From NCBI GenBank assembly GCA_963840785.1, contig CAWJAF010000008.1:62001-126000 (forward strand): 64,000 nucleotides of DNA, in the 5' to 3' direction. Position 1 is the first letter of the stretch. Every line of letters begins with the position of its first letter. The stretch is from JALYOK01 sp963840785 (lineage in GTDB: Bacteria > Pseudomonadota > Gammaproteobacteria > Burkholderiales > JALYOK01). This document shows, piece by piece, positions 1 through 9,411 of the stretch. A program made the translations under genes and the position numbers. The notes under the pieces were generated by a model. That model was given only the letters and a program-made list of their open reading frames with translations. It did not search any database and was not told the origin of the DNA.

Positions 1-1
1 A

Positions 2-316
2 GTGCGCACCTATGCGGTTTCGTTGTCGCAATACCGCGATCAAAAAATCGAGATTAAACCGACCAAGCTTGAGCCGGACGCAAAAGACGCAACGGTTAAA
101 AGCGTATTCATTCAAAGCGGTCGGGAGCCGGTGACGGTGGATTATTTGATGTATAAAATTCCCGCCGGTTGGAAGGTGTTTAATATCACCGTCGAAGGCG
201 TGAGCTTGGTGGAAAACTACCGCAGCACCTTTAATGATCAAGTTCGTAAGAGCGGTGTCGATGGTTTGATTAAGACCCTGGCGGAACGCAATAAAGAAGC
301 CGAATCGAAAAAGTAA
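2..316 (+). CDS. mlaC: MlaC/Ttg2D-type phospholipid-binding protein, C-terminal part
   Basis: Periplasmic lipid shuttle of the Mla system, which returns phospholipids from the outer to the inner membrane. The reading frame is open at the left edge, so only about the last 104 residues of a protein usually near 200 are seen. Visible features are the YRDQ segment, the stretch VDYLMYKIPAGWKVFNI, a late NYRSTF segment, and a charged tail ending in KK, all typical of the MlaC C-terminal domain. The STAS gene follows 2 bases downstream, which fits an mlaFEDCB operon whose first genes lie outside the window. Identification rests on motifs and context. Confidence 0.85.
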   Translation: MRTYAVSLSQYRDQKIEIKPTKLEPDAKDATVKSVFIQSGREPVTVDYLMYKIPAGWKVFNITVEGVSLVENYRSTFNDQVRKSGVDGLIKTLAERNKEAESKK

Positions 317-318
317 TC

Positions 319-603
319 GTGCTGACGTTTGAAAACAACTATTTGAAAATTGCCGACGCTGTGGTCATCGACAGCACCCGCGAATTGCTTGATCAAGGCC
401 GTGGATACTGCGCTGCCAACGATTTGACGGTGGATTTTTCCACTGTCAGTGATGTTGATTCGTCCGCCCTCGCGCTAATTCTCGAATATCGCCGCGCCGC
501 GGAATCCGCTGGAAGGCGCGTGACCGTTTCGAATCTCCCCGCAAGCCTCAAAACTCTGGCTGACCTTTACGGTGTGACGGAACTTATCGCAGCCACACCT
601 TGA
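319..603 (+). CDS. mlaB: STAS-domain protein, MlaB type
   Basis: A 94-residue stand-alone STAS domain, the size of MlaB, the cytoplasmic subunit that stabilises the MlaF ATPase. The STAS core is visible as VDFSTVSDVDSSALALIL, with the conserved D-S-S-A loop near residue 50. It starts with GTG just after the mlaC stop. Its TGA overlaps the next gene's TTG start by four bases (TTGA), implying translational coupling. It could in principle be an anti-sigma antagonist, but the neighbouring mlaC makes MlaB much more likely. Confidence 0.85.
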   Translation: MLTFENNYLKIADAVVIDSTRELLDQGRGYCAANDLTVDFSTVSDVDSSALALILEYRRAAESAGRRVTVSNLPASLKTLADLYGVTELIAATP

Positions 604-1505
604 GCACCGCCGCAGTGGAAGTTCAATCGGTTCAAAAGCATTACGGCAAGGTGCACGCCTTGCGTGGCGTGGATTTGCACGTGGAAAAAGGCGAATTCTT
701 TGCGCTACTCGGGCCCAATGGGGCGGGAAAAACCACGTTGATCAGTGCGCTGGCAGGCCTTGCTCGCCCCGACTCCGGTGCGCTCAAAGTCATGGGTTAT
801 GACGTCAGCAACGATTATCGCAACGCGCGTCGGCACCTTGGCGTCGTACCACAAGAATTGGTATTCGATCCATTTTTCACCGTTCGTGAAACCCTGCGTT
901 TTCAGTCCGGCTATTTCGGGCTGGGTCACAACGATGAATGGATTGACGAATTGCTGCACAACTTGGCCTTGAGTGATAAAGCGAACGCCAATATGCGCTC
1001 GTTGTCCGGCGGCATGAAGCGCCGCGTGCTGGTCGGCCAGGCGTTGGTGCACAAACCGCCGGTAATCGTACTCGATGAGCCAACCGCGGGCGTCGACGTC
1101 GAGCTTCGCCAAACGCTTTGGGCGTTCATTCGCCGTTTGAACAGCGAAGGCCACACGATTTTGCTGACGACTCATTACCTGGAAGAAGCCGAAGAGCTGT
1201 GCTCGCGCGTCGCGATGTTGAAGCAAGGCGAAGTCGTCGCACTCGACACGACCGAAAATCTGTTGAATCGCTTCACCGATAAATACGTGACCTTGCGTTT
1301 GGAAAGCGGCTCATTGCCGCCGCAAGCAATGGCATTGGTCGTCAGTGAAACCAAGGGAAAGTATCGGCTACAGTTACCCGATTACGCGGGGCTTGAGCCG
1401 TTACTTGGACAAATTCGCGTGTCCGGCGCGGTGATTGGCGAAATGCAACTTTCCAAGCCCGATTTGGAAGATGTGTTTGTTTCGATTATGAGTAAGCAGT
1501 CTTGA
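600..1505 (+). CDS. ABC-2 type exporter, ATP-binding protein (YadG-like)
   Basis: Cytoplasmic ATPase of an ABC-2 exporter, 301 residues. Walker A GPNGAGKTT is at residues 38-46, the signature LSGGM at 135-139, Walker B VIVLDEP at about 155-161, and the switch His in LLTTH near 192. After about residue 225 there is a C-terminal domain seen in the CcmA/YadG group. The start is TTG, overlapping the mlaB stop. The permease gene follows after a 150-bp gap that holds a palindromic repeat. The substrate is unknown. The same pair sits between mla genes and bolA/murA in many betaproteobacteria, so an envelope role is a reasonable inference. Confidence 0.9.
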   Translation: MSTAAVEVQSVQKHYGKVHALRGVDLHVEKGEFFALLGPNGAGKTTLISALAGLARPDSGALKVMGYDVSNDYRNARRHLGVVPQELVFDPFFTVRETLRFQSGYFGLGHNDEWIDELLHNLALSDKANANMRSLSGGMKRRVLVGQALVHKPPVIVLDEPTAGVDVELRQTLWAFIRRLNSEGHTILLTTHYLEEAEELCSRVAMLKQGEVVALDTTENLLNRFTDKYVTLRLESGSLPPQAMALVVSETKGKYRLQLPDYAGLEPLLGQIRVSGAVIGEMQLSKPDLEDVFVSIMSKQS

Positions 1506-1550
1506 TCCAAAGCGCAAAGTAATGGGTTGCCGCCAACTTTTTCTTTGTGC

Positions 1551-1626
1551 CATTCCCGCGAAAGCGGAATCCATTTGGCCATTCAAAGTAAACATGGATT
1601 CCCGTGCCCAAAGGCACGCGGGAATG
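1551..1626 (+). repeat. Imperfect inverted repeat between the two exporter genes
   Basis: The left arm CATTCCCGCGAAAGCGGAAT (1551-1570) is mirrored by GGATTCCCG...CGCGGGAATG (1596-1626), and the right half folds on itself as well. It resembles the TTCCCGCGAAAGCGGGAA repeats scattered through many proteobacterial genomes. It separates the ATPase and permease genes of one transporter, so it may act as an mRNA stabiliser or attenuator. Confidence 0.75.
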
Positions 1627-1658
1627 AGGGGCTGGCCTTGGGCCACACTTAGTTAGTC

Positions 1659-2414
1659 ATGCGCGGCTTCTACACGCTCTTCTACAAAGAAATTCTGCGC
1701 TTCTGGAAAGTCGCGTTCCAGACCGTTGCCGCGCCCCTTATTACAACGCTGCTGTACCTCTTGATTTTCTCTCACGTTTTATCCAAGCAAGTGGAAATTT
1801 TTCACGGCATAAGCTACACCACCTTCCTCGTACCGGGCTTGGTAATGATGTCGATGTTGCAAAATGCTTTCGCCAACAGTTCCTCGAGCCTGATTCAATC
1901 CAAAGTCACTGGCAACATTATTTTCGTTCTGCTTGGGCCGTTGTCGCATTTCGAATTCTTTTCCGCTTATCTCGCCGCTGCCGTGGTGCGTGGCTTGATG
2001 GTGGGCTTGGGTGTTTACATCGCGGCGTGGTTTTTCACACCGGTGCCGTTATTCTCGATCCTCTGGATTTTTATTTTTGGTTTGCTCGGATCGGCCATGG
2101 TCGCAGCACTGGGCATCGTCGCGGGAATTTGGGCAGACAAGTTCGACCAAATGGCATCGTTCCAAAATTTCGTCATTCTGCCGCTCACATTTTTGAGCGG
2201 CGTGTTTTATTCGATTCACAGCTTGCCCGAGTTTTGGCAGAAGCTATCGCATCTCAATCCGTTTTTCTACACGATCGATGGTTTTCGCTATGGTTTCTTC
2301 GGCCAGTCGGACATTTCGCCGTGGGTGAGCCTCGCGGTTGTCGGCACGACCTTTCTGGCATTATCATTGGCTACGTTCTCGATGATTCGCTCCGGGTATA
2401 AGCTTCGACATTGA
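1659..2414 (+). CDS. ABC-2 type exporter permease (YadH-like)
   Basis: Integral inner-membrane protein of 251 residues, partner of the preceding ATPase. Six hydrophobic segments can be picked out, beginning around TVAAPLITTLLYLLIFSHVL (residues 23-42). The ABC-2 hallmark is near residue 175-195 (LPLTFLSGVFYSIHSLP). An amphipathic N-terminus with FYKEILRFWK precedes the first segment. The exported substrate cannot be deduced. The length and residues match the YadH/ABC2_membrane family. Confidence 0.88.
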   Translation: MRGFYTLFYKEILRFWKVAFQTVAAPLITTLLYLLIFSHVLSKQVEIFHGISYTTFLVPGLVMMSMLQNAFANSSSSLIQSKVTGNIIFVLLGPLSHFEFFSAYLAAAVVRGLMVGLGVYIAAWFFTPVPLFSILWIFIFGLLGSAMVAALGIVAGIWADKFDQMASFQNFVILPLTFLSGVFYSIHSLPEFWQKLSHLNPFFYTIDGFRYGFFGQSDISPWVSLAVVGTTFLALSLATFSMIRSGYKLRH

Positions 2415-2496
2415 TGCCTTGGAAGGCAGTATTCATGCGGATCTTCAAGCATGCATTGCCATGAAGTAATATCCGCAAGGCTCCTGGCGCGATGCC
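2415..2496 (+). repeat. Dispersed repeat, copy 1 (GGCAGTATTCATG core)
   Basis: Intergenic copy of the window-wide repeat family. The core GGCAGTATTCATGCGG (2425-2440) is followed by TCTTCAAGCATGC and a second half with ATATCCGC...GCGATGCC. It fills most of the gap before ibaG. Related cores occur near 42710, 44505, 46000 and 63905. Confidence 0.7.
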
Positions 2497-2527
2497 TTTT
2501 TACATTCCACACGCTTAAGGTTTCAAC

Positions 2528-2767
2528 ATGGTTACACCCGAACAGGTTAAAAAATATATCGCCGATGGACTGAGCTGCGAACACGTCGAAGTCGCCGGCG
2601 ACGGCGCACACTTTGAAGCGGTGATCGTCAGCGCCGCATTCACCGGAAAAAATAAAGTGCAGCAGCATCAAATTGTTTACAAGGCATTGGGCGATCGCAT
2701 GCGCGAAGAAATTCACGCATTGTCGATGCAAACCCTGACACCAGAACAATGGGCCGCACAAAAGTAA
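2528..2767 (+). CDS. ibaG: BolA-family protein, IbaG type
   Basis: A small cytoplasmic protein of 79 residues. BolA/IbaG proteins pair with monothiol glutaredoxins in iron-sulfur and acid-stress physiology. The family's helix-turn-helix-like core is visible: EVAGDGAHFEAVIVSAAFTG, then QQHQIVYKALGDRMREEIHAL. A short N-terminal VTPEQVKKYI helix and the length identify the IbaG (YrbA) branch, not BolA proper. It lies 3 bases upstream of murA, the same order as in E. coli (ibaG-murA). Confidence 0.9.
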   Translation: MVTPEQVKKYIADGLSCEHVEVAGDGAHFEAVIVSAAFTGKNKVQQHQIVYKALGDRMREEIHALSMQTLTPEQWAAQK

Positions 2768-2770
2768 CCC

Positions 2771-4024
<1,254 letters not shown>

Positions 4025-4046
4025 CGCTTTAATTCCAAGCTTCAGC

Positions 4047-4715
4047 ATGACAATCGCAACACAGGCGAATGGCTTCGCCGGCGTCACCATTGCGCTTTCC
4101 AAAGGACGCATTTTCGACGAAACCGTGCCGCTACTCGCGGCCGCTGGCATCAAAGCCGACGAAGATCCCGAGCAATCGCGCAAACTCATCATCGGCACCG
4201 GCCGTGCCGACGTGCGGTTGATCATCGTCCGTGCCAGCGACGTGCCGACCTACGTGCAATACGGCGCGGCGGATTTGGGCATCGCCGGCAAAGATGTGTT
4301 GCTCGAACATGGCGGCGCTGGAATTTATCAGCCCATCGACCTCAATATCGCGCGCTGCAAAATGATGGTGGCGACTCGCGCCGGATTCGATTATGCCGGC
4401 GTCGTGCGACGCGGCGCGCGACTGAAAGTTGTGACGAAATATATGGAAGTCGCACGCGAGCATTTCGCTGCGAAAGGTATGCATGTCGATCTCATCAAAC
4501 TTTATGGATCAATGGAGCTCGGCCCACTCGTAGGGCTTGCCGACGCCATCGTCGATCTCGTCAGCACCGGCAGCACGCTCAAAGCAAACAACCTGGTCGC
4601 GGTGGAAGAAATCATGCCGATCAGTTCGCGCTTGATTGTGAATCGCGCTGCGCTGAAATTGAAACGCGGATTATTGCAGCCGATCATTGAGGCATTTGCG
4701 AAAGCGGTGGTGTAA
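4047..4715 (+). CDS. hisG: ATP phosphoribosyltransferase, short form
   Basis: First enzyme of histidine synthesis: condenses ATP and PRPP. 222 residues, so it belongs to the short HisGs class, which lacks the C-terminal histidine-binding regulatory domain and works with HisZ. Motifs seen: ALSKGRIFDETVPLL, the GAADLGIAGKDVLLE stretch, and the PRPP loop DAIVDLVSTGSTLKAN. No hisZ is in the window, so it must lie elsewhere. This gene opens the histidine block right after murA. Confidence 0.96.
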   Translation: MTIATQANGFAGVTIALSKGRIFDETVPLLAAAGIKADEDPEQSRKLIIGTGRADVRLIIVRASDVPTYVQYGAADLGIAGKDVLLEHGGAGIYQPIDLNIARCKMMVATRAGFDYAGVVRRGARLKVVTKYMEVAREHFAAKGMHVDLIKLYGSMELGPLVGLADAIVDLVSTGSTLKANNLVAVEEIMPISSRLIVNRAALKLKRGLLQPIIEAFAKAVV

Positions 4716-4716
4716 A

Positions 4717-6015
4717 GTGGTTTCGATCAAACGCCTCAACAGCGCCGACAAAGATTTTAAGGCGCAGCTCGCTCAGTTGACTGCGTTCGAAGGCGCGCAA
4801 GACGAAGCGATCGATTCAACCGTCGCCGCAATTTGCCAAGACGTACGGCATCGCGGCGACGCCGCCGTCATCGATTACACGGCGCGCTTCGATGGCCTGA
4901 AAGCCGCGTCCATGGCTGATCTTGAGCTATCGCAGAAAGAATTGGAAGCTGCGCTCGCGGCGATTCCGCCAGCCCAGCGCGATGCGCTGGAACAAGCAGC
5001 AAATCGAATTCGTGCCTACCACGAAAAACAAAAAATGAGTTCGTGGCAATTCACCGAAGCCGACGGTACCGCGCTCGGCCAACAAGTCACCGCACTAGAT
5101 CGTGTTGGACTCTACGTGCCCGGCGGCAAGGCTGCGTATCCGTCATCGGTATTGATGAATGTGATTCCGGCGAAAGTTGCCGGCGTGGACGAATTGATTC
5201 TCACGACGCCCACACCGAAAGGCGAACGCAACGCGCTGGTGTTAGCGGCTGCGGCGATTGGCGGCGTAGATCGAGTCTTTACCATCGGTGGCGCGCAGGC
5301 TGTTGCGGCGCTAGCCTACGGCACGCAAACGATTCCGCAAGTCGATAAAATTTGCGGGCCGGGCAACGCTTATGTCGCCGCCGCGAAGCGCCGCGTGTTC
5401 GGCTTCGTTGGCATTGATATGGTTGCCGGTCCATCAGAAATTTTGGTGATTTGCGACGGCAACACGGATCCCGATTGGATCGCGATGGATTTGTTCTCGC
5501 AAGCCGAACACGACGAAATCGCGCAAGCGATTCTGCTCTGCCCCGACGTAAATTTCATCGAGCGTGTCGCGCAAAGCATCGAAAAATTGATTCAGGCCAT
5601 GCCGCGAAAGGCCGTGATCGCCGCATCATTAGCCAATCGCGGCGCATTGATTCAAGTACGCGATCTCGATGAAGCCTGCGCGATTGCCAACGAAATTGCG
5701 CCGGAACATTTGGAATTGTCGGTTGAAAATCCCGAACATTGGGCAGCGAAAATCAGACACGCCGGCGCGATTTTCATGGGGCGCTTTAGTTCGGAAGCGC
5801 TCGGCGATTATTGCGCTGGGCCGAATCACGTGTTGCCGACCTCGCGCAGCGCGCGTTTTTCGTCGCCGCTGGGTGTGTACGATTTTCAGAAGCGCACTAG
5901 CATCATTAACGTCTCGCAAGCAGGTGCGAAAACCTTGGGCAATATCGCATCGATTCTTGCGAACGGCGAAGGTTTGCCGGCCCACGCGCGAGCTGCGGAA
6001 CTGCGTTTCAAATGA
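4717..6015 (+). CDS. hisD: Histidinol dehydrogenase
   Basis: Catalyses the last two oxidations, L-histidinol to L-histidine, with NAD and Zn. About 432 residues from the GTG at 4717, one base after the hisG stop. An ATG at 4687 would overlap hisG by 29 bases and is less likely. Seen: YVPGGKAAYPSSVLMN, the ICGPGNAYVAAAKR NAD region, VAGPSEILVI, SQAEHDE, and the catalytic EIAPEHLEL Glu-His pair. It overlaps hisC by four bases (ATGA). Confidence 0.96.
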   Translation: MVSIKRLNSADKDFKAQLAQLTAFEGAQDEAIDSTVAAICQDVRHRGDAAVIDYTARFDGLKAASMADLELSQKELEAALAAIPPAQRDALEQAANRIRAYHEKQKMSSWQFTEADGTALGQQVTALDRVGLYVPGGKAAYPSSVLMNVIPAKVAGVDELILTTPTPKGERNALVLAAAAIGGVDRVFTIGGAQAVAALAYGTQTIPQVDKICGPGNAYVAAAKRRVFGFVGIDMVAGPSEILVICDGNTDPDWIAMDLFSQAEHDEIAQAILLCPDVNFIERVAQSIEKLIQAMPRKAVIAASLANRGALIQVRDLDEACAIANEIAPEHLELSVENPEHWAAKIRHAGAIFMGRFSSEALGDYCAGPNHVLPTSRSARFSSPLGVYDFQKRTSIINVSQAGAKTLGNIASILANGEGLPAHARAAELRFK

Positions 6016-7085
6016 GCAAATTTTGGAGCGATGTTGTTCATCGATTGACGCCTTACGTGCCTGGCGAGCAACCCAAGGTCGCGAACCTGATCAAACTCAA
6101 CACCAACGAGAATCCCTACGGCCCGAGCCCCAAGGTATTAGCCGCGCTGCAAGCAGAAATTGGCGACGGTTTGCGGCTTTATCCCGATCCGAACAGCGAT
6201 AAACTCAAGCGTGAGATTGCTGATTTTCATGGCGTTTTGACCGAGCAAGTTTTCGTCGGCAATGGCTCCGACGAAGTATTGGCGCACACGTTTTCAGCGT
6301 TGTTCAAACACGAGGCACCGCTGCTGTTTCCGGATATCACCTATAGCTTTTATTCGGTGTATTGCCGCTTGTACGGCATCGACTATCGCGAAATTCCGCT
6401 GACGGAAACGTTTGAAATTTCGATCGACGATTATCTGGAAAAAAATGGCGGCATCATTTTCGCCAATCCAAACGCGCCGACAGGGCGATTGTTGGCGGTG
6501 ACCGAAATTGAACGCTTGTTAAAGGCGAATAAAGATTCTGTAGTCGTCGTTGACGAAGCGTATGTCGACTTCGGTGGCGAATCTTGCGTTAGATTAATCA
6601 AGAATTATCCGCAGCTTTTGGTCACTCATTCGCTATCCAAATCCCGTGCATTGGCTGGACTGCGAGTCGGTTACGCACTGGGCCAAGCTGCGTTGATCGA
6701 TGCGCTAACCCGCGTGAAAGATAGCTTCAATTCCTATCCCCTCGATCGTTTTGCCCAGGCCGGCGCAACCGCCGCGCTGGAAGATCGCGAATGGCTGAAA
6801 TCGAATTGCGATAAAGTCATCGCGAGCCGGGCCCAGCTTGTATCCGCGCTGAAAGGGATGAGTTTTGACGTGTTGCCGTCTAGCGCCAATTTTGTTTTCG
6901 CACGGCATTCCGATTTCTCAGGGATCGATCTTGCTGCAAAGTTGCGCGAACACAACATTATTGTGCGCAATTTTAAGAAGCCGGAACGCATTGCGCCGTT
7001 CCTTCGCATCAGTATCGGCACTGACGTCGAATGTGACAAACTTGTCGAAGCTCTAGAAACCATTATTGCCGCTCGGCCGAAGTGA
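6012..7085 (+). CDS. hisC: Histidinol-phosphate aminotransferase
   Basis: PLP enzyme of the class I/II fold converting imidazole-acetol phosphate to histidinol phosphate. 357 residues, normal length. Seen: LNTNENPYGPSP near the N-terminus, NPNAPTGRLL, the VVVDEAYVDFGGES Asp/Tyr pair, and the Schiff-base Lys in THSLSKSRALAGLRVGY. It overlaps hisD by ATGA. It ends the hisGDC half of the pathway; a 200-bp gap with its own promoter separates it from hisB. Confidence 0.95.
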   Translation: MSKFWSDVVHRLTPYVPGEQPKVANLIKLNTNENPYGPSPKVLAALQAEIGDGLRLYPDPNSDKLKREIADFHGVLTEQVFVGNGSDEVLAHTFSALFKHEAPLLFPDITYSFYSVYCRLYGIDYREIPLTETFEISIDDYLEKNGGIIFANPNAPTGRLLAVTEIERLLKANKDSVVVVDEAYVDFGGESCVRLIKNYPQLLVTHSLSKSRALAGLRVGYALGQAALIDALTRVKDSFNSYPLDRFAQAGATAALEDREWLKSNCDKVIASRAQLVSALKGMSFDVLPSSANFVFARHSDFSGIDLAAKLREHNIIVRNFKKPERIAPFLRISIGTDVECDKLVEALETIIAARPK

Positions 7086-7113
7086 TTGACGTGTCACAAC
7101 AACGTGGTATATT
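7086..7113 (+). promoter_or_regulatory. Sigma-70 type promoter for hisB and downstream genes
   Basis: TTGACG (7086-7091), 16-bp spacer, then TATATT (7108-7113) preceded by TGG, an extended -10. The -35 begins at the base after the hisC stop. A start near 7120 would give a leader of about 165 nt before hisB. No histidine-rich leader peptide was noticed in it. Confidence 0.7.
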
Positions 7114-7285
7114 GCTTGCAAAATCACTTCGCATTTCCCCCACTAATCCATTGTTTGCGTCACGGTCGGACAGCCTAAAGAAATCAAACGCGTAATGAGC
7201 GATTGCCTTACTGTATGGTTTTCCCAAAACACTGTCAGCTAATTCGCCCTCGGTAAAATCCTTTTAATTTCCCAAAAAGTCGTAC

Positions 7286-7873
7286 ATGCGATCTGCTCAG
7301 GTCTCACGCAATACCTTGGAAACACAAATTTCCGTCAGTATTAATCTTGACGGCACCGGCACGGCCAAACTCGCTAGCGGTGTGCCGTTTCTCGATCATA
7401 TGCTCGATCAGATCGCTCGCCACGGCATGTTCGATTTGGTGGTGGAAGCCAAGGGCGATCTGCATATCGATGCGCACCATACTGTCGAAGACATCGGCAT
7501 CACGCTTGGCCAGGCTTTTGCTAAAGCGGCGGGCGACAAAAAGGGCTTGCGCCGATACGGGCATGCCTATGTGCCGCTCGACGAAGCATTGTCGCGGGTC
7601 GTGCTGGACTTATCCGGACGGCCCGGGCTGGAATATCACGTCGATTTCACGCGCGCTCGCGTCGGCGAATTCGATGTCGATTTGGCCCATGAGTTTTTCC
7701 AGGGCTTCGTCAATCATGCGTTGGTGTCCCTACACGTCGACAACTTGCGCGGAGTAAACGCTCACCACCAGGTTGAAACCATATTCAAAGCGTTTGGACG
7801 CGCGTTGCGTATGGCCTCGGAAGTCGATCCACGCGCCGGCGAAACCATTCCGTCAACCAAAGGCTCGCTATAG
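7286..7873 (+). CDS. hisB: Imidazoleglycerol-phosphate dehydratase
   Basis: Dehydrates imidazole-glycerol phosphate, step six of histidine synthesis. 195 residues, monofunctional (no phosphatase domain as in enterobacterial HisB). Two Mn-binding motifs are visible: DLHIDAHHTVEDIGI near residue 60 and GVNAHHQVETIFKA near 157, each with the HHxxE pattern, plus GVPFLDHMLDQIARH. It follows a 200-bp gap that carries a promoter, so hisBHAFIE can be transcribed apart from hisGDC. Confidence 0.96.
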   Translation: MRSAQVSRNTLETQISVSINLDGTGTAKLASGVPFLDHMLDQIARHGMFDLVVEAKGDLHIDAHHTVEDIGITLGQAFAKAAGDKKGLRRYGHAYVPLDEALSRVVLDLSGRPGLEYHVDFTRARVGEFDVDLAHEFFQGFVNHALVSLHVDNLRGVNAHHQVETIFKAFGRALRMASEVDPRAGETIPSTKGSL

Positions 7874-7887
7874 CATTGGCGTAAGTT

Positions 7888-8526
7888 ATGAGTAGCGTTG
7901 CGGTTATTGATTACGGAATGGGTAATTTGCATTCGGTTGCAAAGGCGCTTGAGCGTGCGGCGCCTAGCGCACAAATTCGCGTGACGAATGATCCCAAAGT
8001 CGTCGCCGAATCTGACCGCGTGGTGTTCCCTGGCCAGGGGGCGATGCCTGATTGCATGCGTGAATTGGATGCGCGCGAACTGCGCCCGGCGCTGTTGCAA
8101 GCGGCGAAAAACAAGCCTTTTCTGGGCCTATGCATCGGCCTGCAAATGCTTTTCAACCATTCGGATGAGGGCGACGTCGCAGGTTTGGGGATTTTGCCCG
8201 GCAACGTTATTCGCTTTGCCGCCAAAGATATGACTGATGGTGCGGGCCAGAAGCTAAAAGTGCCGCATATGGGCTGGAATCAGGTGTGGCAAAGCCATGC
8301 CCATGCGCTGTGGGACGGCATTGAAGATGGCGCGCGGTTTTATTTCGTCCATAGTTACTATGCGCTCGTGGAAAATGAAAACCATATCGCCGGTTCGAGT
8401 AACTATCCGAAGGAATTTACCTGCGCCGTGGAACAGGACAACCTTTTCGCCGTGCAGTTTCACCCAGAAAAGAGCCAGGCCTCCGGGTTAAAATTATTAG
8501 CGAATTTCGTAAATTGGCAGCCCTAA
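7888..8526 (+). CDS. hisH: Imidazole glycerol phosphate synthase, glutaminase subunit
   Basis: Class I glutamine amidotransferase that feeds ammonia to HisF. 212 residues. The nucleophile Cys is in FLGLCIGLQMLF near residue 83, and the His-Glu pair in VQFHPEKSQ near 190. The N-terminal VIDYGMGNLHSV and the oxyanion PGQGAMPDCM are typical. It lies 14 bases after hisB. Confidence 0.96.
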   Translation: MSSVAVIDYGMGNLHSVAKALERAAPSAQIRVTNDPKVVAESDRVVFPGQGAMPDCMRELDARELRPALLQAAKNKPFLGLCIGLQMLFNHSDEGDVAGLGILPGNVIRFAAKDMTDGAGQKLKVPHMGWNQVWQSHAHALWDGIEDGARFYFVHSYYALVENENHIAGSSNYPKEFTCAVEQDNLFAVQFHPEKSQASGLKLLANFVNWQP

Positions 8527-8545
8527 ACGTGAGTCAAGTCAGAAC

Positions 8546-9298
8546 ATGATTATCATCCCCGCAATTGATCTGAAAGACGGCCACTGCGTGCGCTTGAAGC
8601 AGGGCGAAATGTCCAGCGCCACGGTGTTTTCCGAAGATCCCGGCGCGATGGCCGAGAAGTGGAAATCGCTCGGCGCTAAACGGCTTCATTTAGTTGACCT
8701 GAATGGTGCCATGGCCGGCAAACCCAAAAACCATGCGGCGATCAAGGCGATTCTTAAATCACTTGACGACGAAGTGCCGGTGGAATTGGGCGGCGGTATT
8801 CGCGACATGGCGACGATTGAAGCCTATCTTGACGATGGCATTCATTGGGTGATTCTCGGTACTGCGGCGGTGAAAAATCCGGGCTTTTTGCACGAGGCCT
8901 GCGACGCGTTTCCAGGCCATATCATGGTTGGATTGGACGCTAAGGACGGCAAAGTGGCCGTCGACGGCTGGTCAAAGCTCACCGGTCATGACGTCATTGA
9001 TTTGGCCAAGCGTTTTCAGGATTACGGCGTGGAAGCGGTAATCTACACCGACATCGGCCGAGACGGCATGATGAACGGCGTCAACATCGACGCGACCGTA
9101 AAGCTAGCGCAGGCGTTGTCAGTGCCCGTGATAGCCAGCGGCGGCATTACCAATCTCGATGACGTGAAATCGCTTTGTGCCGTACAGTCGGAAGGCATCA
9201 CCGGCGCCATCACCGGCCGCGCGATTTATGAAGGTTCGTTGGATTTTGTCGCCGCGCAGAAACTTGCAGACGAACTGAGCCCGGTTCCGAAAATCTAA
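8546..9298 (+). CDS. hisA: ProFAR isomerase (phosphoribosylformimino-AICAR-P isomerase)
   Basis: TIM-barrel isomerase of the histidine pathway, 250 residues. Catalytic Asp in IIPAIDLKDGHCVRLKQG near residue 8. The phosphate-binding GGGIRD is near 80 and the second catalytic Asp in IYTDIGRDGMMNG near 175. The second phosphate site, IASGGITNLDD, is near 195. Half-barrel symmetry with HisF is evident. It lies 19 bases after hisH; a long inverted repeat separates it from hisF. Confidence 0.96.
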   Translation: MIIIPAIDLKDGHCVRLKQGEMSSATVFSEDPGAMAEKWKSLGAKRLHLVDLNGAMAGKPKNHAAIKAILKSLDDEVPVELGGGIRDMATIEAYLDDGIHWVILGTAAVKNPGFLHEACDAFPGHIMVGLDAKDGKVAVDGWSKLTGHDVIDLAKRFQDYGVEAVIYTDIGRDGMMNGVNIDATVKLAQALSVPVIASGGITNLDDVKSLCAVQSEGITGAITGRAIYEGSLDFVAAQKLADELSPVPKI

Positions 9299-9308
9299 TT
9301 CAATTTAG

Positions 9309-9385
9309 TGTCATTCTGAGCGAAGCGAAGAATCTGCTTTTGTGAGCGATGGGAAAGCAGATTCTTCGCTTCGCTCAAAATGACA
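9309..9385 (+). repeat. Long inverted repeat, TGTCATTCTGAGCGAAGCG family
   Basis: The left arm TGTCATTCTGAGCGAAGCGA (from 9309) is near-perfectly mirrored by the right arm ending TTCGCTCAAAATGACA (9370-9385), with extension through AGAATCTGC/GCAGATTCT. The loop is about 15 bases. A family of this type occurs in many phyla. It sits inside the his operon between hisA and hisF and would form a strong hairpin of about 30 bp in the mRNA. A second, compact copy is at 23429. Confidence 0.9.
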
Positions 9386-9411
9386 TATTTCAGTTTTCTT
9401 ATTGATATTTC

